A stretch of DNA of 64,000 nt from Parasponia andersonii. Its lineage: Eukaryota; Streptophyta; Magnoliopsida; Rosales; Cannabaceae. Shown here one piece after another: positions 63,022 through 64,000 of the stretch. A program made the translations under genes and the position numbers. The notes beneath the pieces were generated by a model. It worked only from the letters and a program-made list of their open reading frames with translations. It did no database searches and was not told the DNA's origin. Position 1 is the stretch's first letter, and every line of letters begins with the position of its first letter. The stretch covers positions 1 through 64,000 of the forward strand of contig JXTB01000562.1 of assembly GCA_002914805.1 (NCBI GenBank), read 5' to 3'.

Positions 63022-64000
63022 AAACTCTAGGGTTGCACCGACAACAAGCTGTTCATCGAATTTTCTCTAATCAATCTATGGATTCATCAAAAATTATTCA
63101 AGCAACTCTTCAATAATTCGTCACTTGACTTGTTTTGATTTTCGAATGTCAAGATTTTAGATCTTAGATTTCTCCTATGGGTTCGTTTATCAATCTTCTA
63201 AAAGTAATTTGTTCGAGAGATTTTTAGATATGCCTATTTTTCAGTTCATCTGAATATAGGGATGGGTTTATGTTCAGGTCATTCATGCTCTACGATTCAT
63301 CTTTCTTTTTCTAGAAATAAGCTCTATAGATAAGAGTTCTCTGAAAATCGAAGAATAATAATTCTTTAAATAAGAGAGAGAGAATGTATGCTAACCTTTT
63401 TTTGGAGACTAAAAAACCTAGATGTTGCCTGAGGGAGTTTGGTGATGACTTCGCTGGAGAAGATGATGAATTTATGCGAGCTAAAAAGCGAATAAGGGCA
63501 TCGAGAGGATTTTTGTCTTATGGACATTTCGGATTTCAGAAGAAATAAAAGAGGAAGAGGAAGCAATAGGGTTTGAGTTTTGAAGAAGAAGCGGATGGAT
63601 TCTTGATATATATATCTCAAGTATTATCAAATTGCAGCCGTAGATCAAGGCATTTAATTTTCGGATCTAATGGCCGAAACTCACGCGGGAGTTAATTTTT
63701 GAAATTAAATGAGTATTTTTTCGAAATTTGAAACGTCTCGATTTGAAACAACAGTTGGCGTCATTACTATCATCGCGTCTGCTCAAAAAACGGAGAAGTC
63801 TCCTCGAGTTTTGTTAATCTCCTAAGAAAAAGTGACACATGGTTGCGTTTGTTAGAAAAAAGTACTCGTGGTTCTGGAAAGATAAGATTTAAGAATTGGT
63901 GATTCTTCAAGGATTTCAAGATTATATCATAATGTCGCATTTTAAAACTCGCACTTATCAGAGAAGGAAGCCTCATTTTGTCCTAAAGAACTAATAGAGC
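63022..64000. other. upstream region of the antisense gene, 3' part of the Tat-type element
   Basis: No further coding region is supported. The stretch may include the antisense gene's promoter. The 3' LTR expected downstream was not recognised before the window ends. Confidence 0.4.

Larger units (their letters stand above)
54062..64000 (+). mobile_element. Ty3/Gypsy retrotransposon of Tat type, broken
   Basis: The order is a 5' LTR-like region (54062-54705, TGTTGCGG...GATCA), a primer-site-like TTGGCGCTAGAAGGAG directly after it (54710), gag, pol in the order protease, reverse transcriptase, RNase H, integrase, and then a long 3' part carrying an antisense gene. Integrase after RNase H defines Ty3/Gypsy; the antisense gene behind pol and the primer-site type point to the Tat lineage. 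The 3' LTR is not within the window. Coding parts are interrupted many times (on the order of ten or more breaks), so the copy is a fossil of moderate age. Confidence 0.8.

Noticed and set aside
1-64000. CRISPR arrays, rRNA and tRNA genes
   Set aside because: No regularly spaced palindromic repeats, rRNA-like conserved blocks or tRNA cloverleaf motifs were noticed on either strand; a tRNAscan run would be needed to exclude tRNAs fully.

Overview
The window reads as flowering-plant (most likely eudicot) nuclear DNA. It is strongly AT-rich, host genes are sparse and intron-bearing, and most of the intergenic space is built from plant-type transposons: Ty1/Copia and Ty3/Gypsy LTR fossils, a Helitron with an RPA-like gene, hAT, PIF/Harbinger and Mutator-like elements, and a LINE tail. 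I saw no bacterial operons, CRISPR arrays, rRNA or tRNA genes.

Host genes. Four can be supported. (1) 8780-10201 (+): a 473-aa single-pass membrane, SAM-dependent methyltransferase-like protein with an uninterrupted coding region. (2) 27959-28453 (+): an intronless NF-YB histone-fold transcription factor closest to the NF-YB4/NF-YB5 group. (3) 40048-41803 (-): a three-exon gene for a 116-aa protein of unknown function, probably plastid-targeted. (4) 43258-50402 (-): a complete 13-exon cyclin H gene (CYCH;1, the CDK-activating-kinase cyclin), 333 aa, with one GC-AG intron. Genes 3 and 4 lie in tandem on the minus strand.

Layout. 1-3600: an hAT-type element (475-3470, 8-bp target duplication) carrying two Copia-type LTR fossils. 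3600-5013: a Mutator-like element with a GC-rich, gene-fragment-like core. 7018-7790: a transposon end followed by an A/T-only minisatellite. 7800-10400: the methyltransferase gene, with a partial copy of its last codons in the 3' flank. 11000-14150: a very T-rich stretch full of short tandem duplications. 14900-22300: a decayed Helitron (Rep, helicase, RPA-like gene) interrupted by a Copia-type solo LTR (17987-19305). 23615-24288: a LINE 3' end. 24300-35650: mostly unassigned AT-rich DNA around the NF-YB gene, plus a Harbinger MITE (32820-33504). 35665-36933: a second gene-fragment-bearing Mutator-like element with a 9-bp target duplication. 37770-39110: a degenerate repeat field dense in GGTCAAG/CTTGACC. 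39599-39953: a Mutator-type MITE. 40048-50660: the two minus-strand genes. Cyclin H intron 8 (3.3 kb) carries two 5' ends of a Gypsy fossil in inverted, head-to-head orientation, and one arm holds an hAT MITE. 52016-53263: a third gene-fragment-bearing Mutator-like element. 54062-64000: a broken Gypsy element of Tat type (LTR, primer site, gag, pol) with an antisense, intron-bearing extra gene downstream of pol; its 3' LTR is not in the window.

The methyltransferase, NF-YB and cyclin H calls rest on recognisable protein sequence and, for cyclin H, on splice phases that close exactly. Exact transposon ends rest on terminal inverted repeats and target duplications read by eye. No alignment or database search was run, so family names at subfamily level are provisional.
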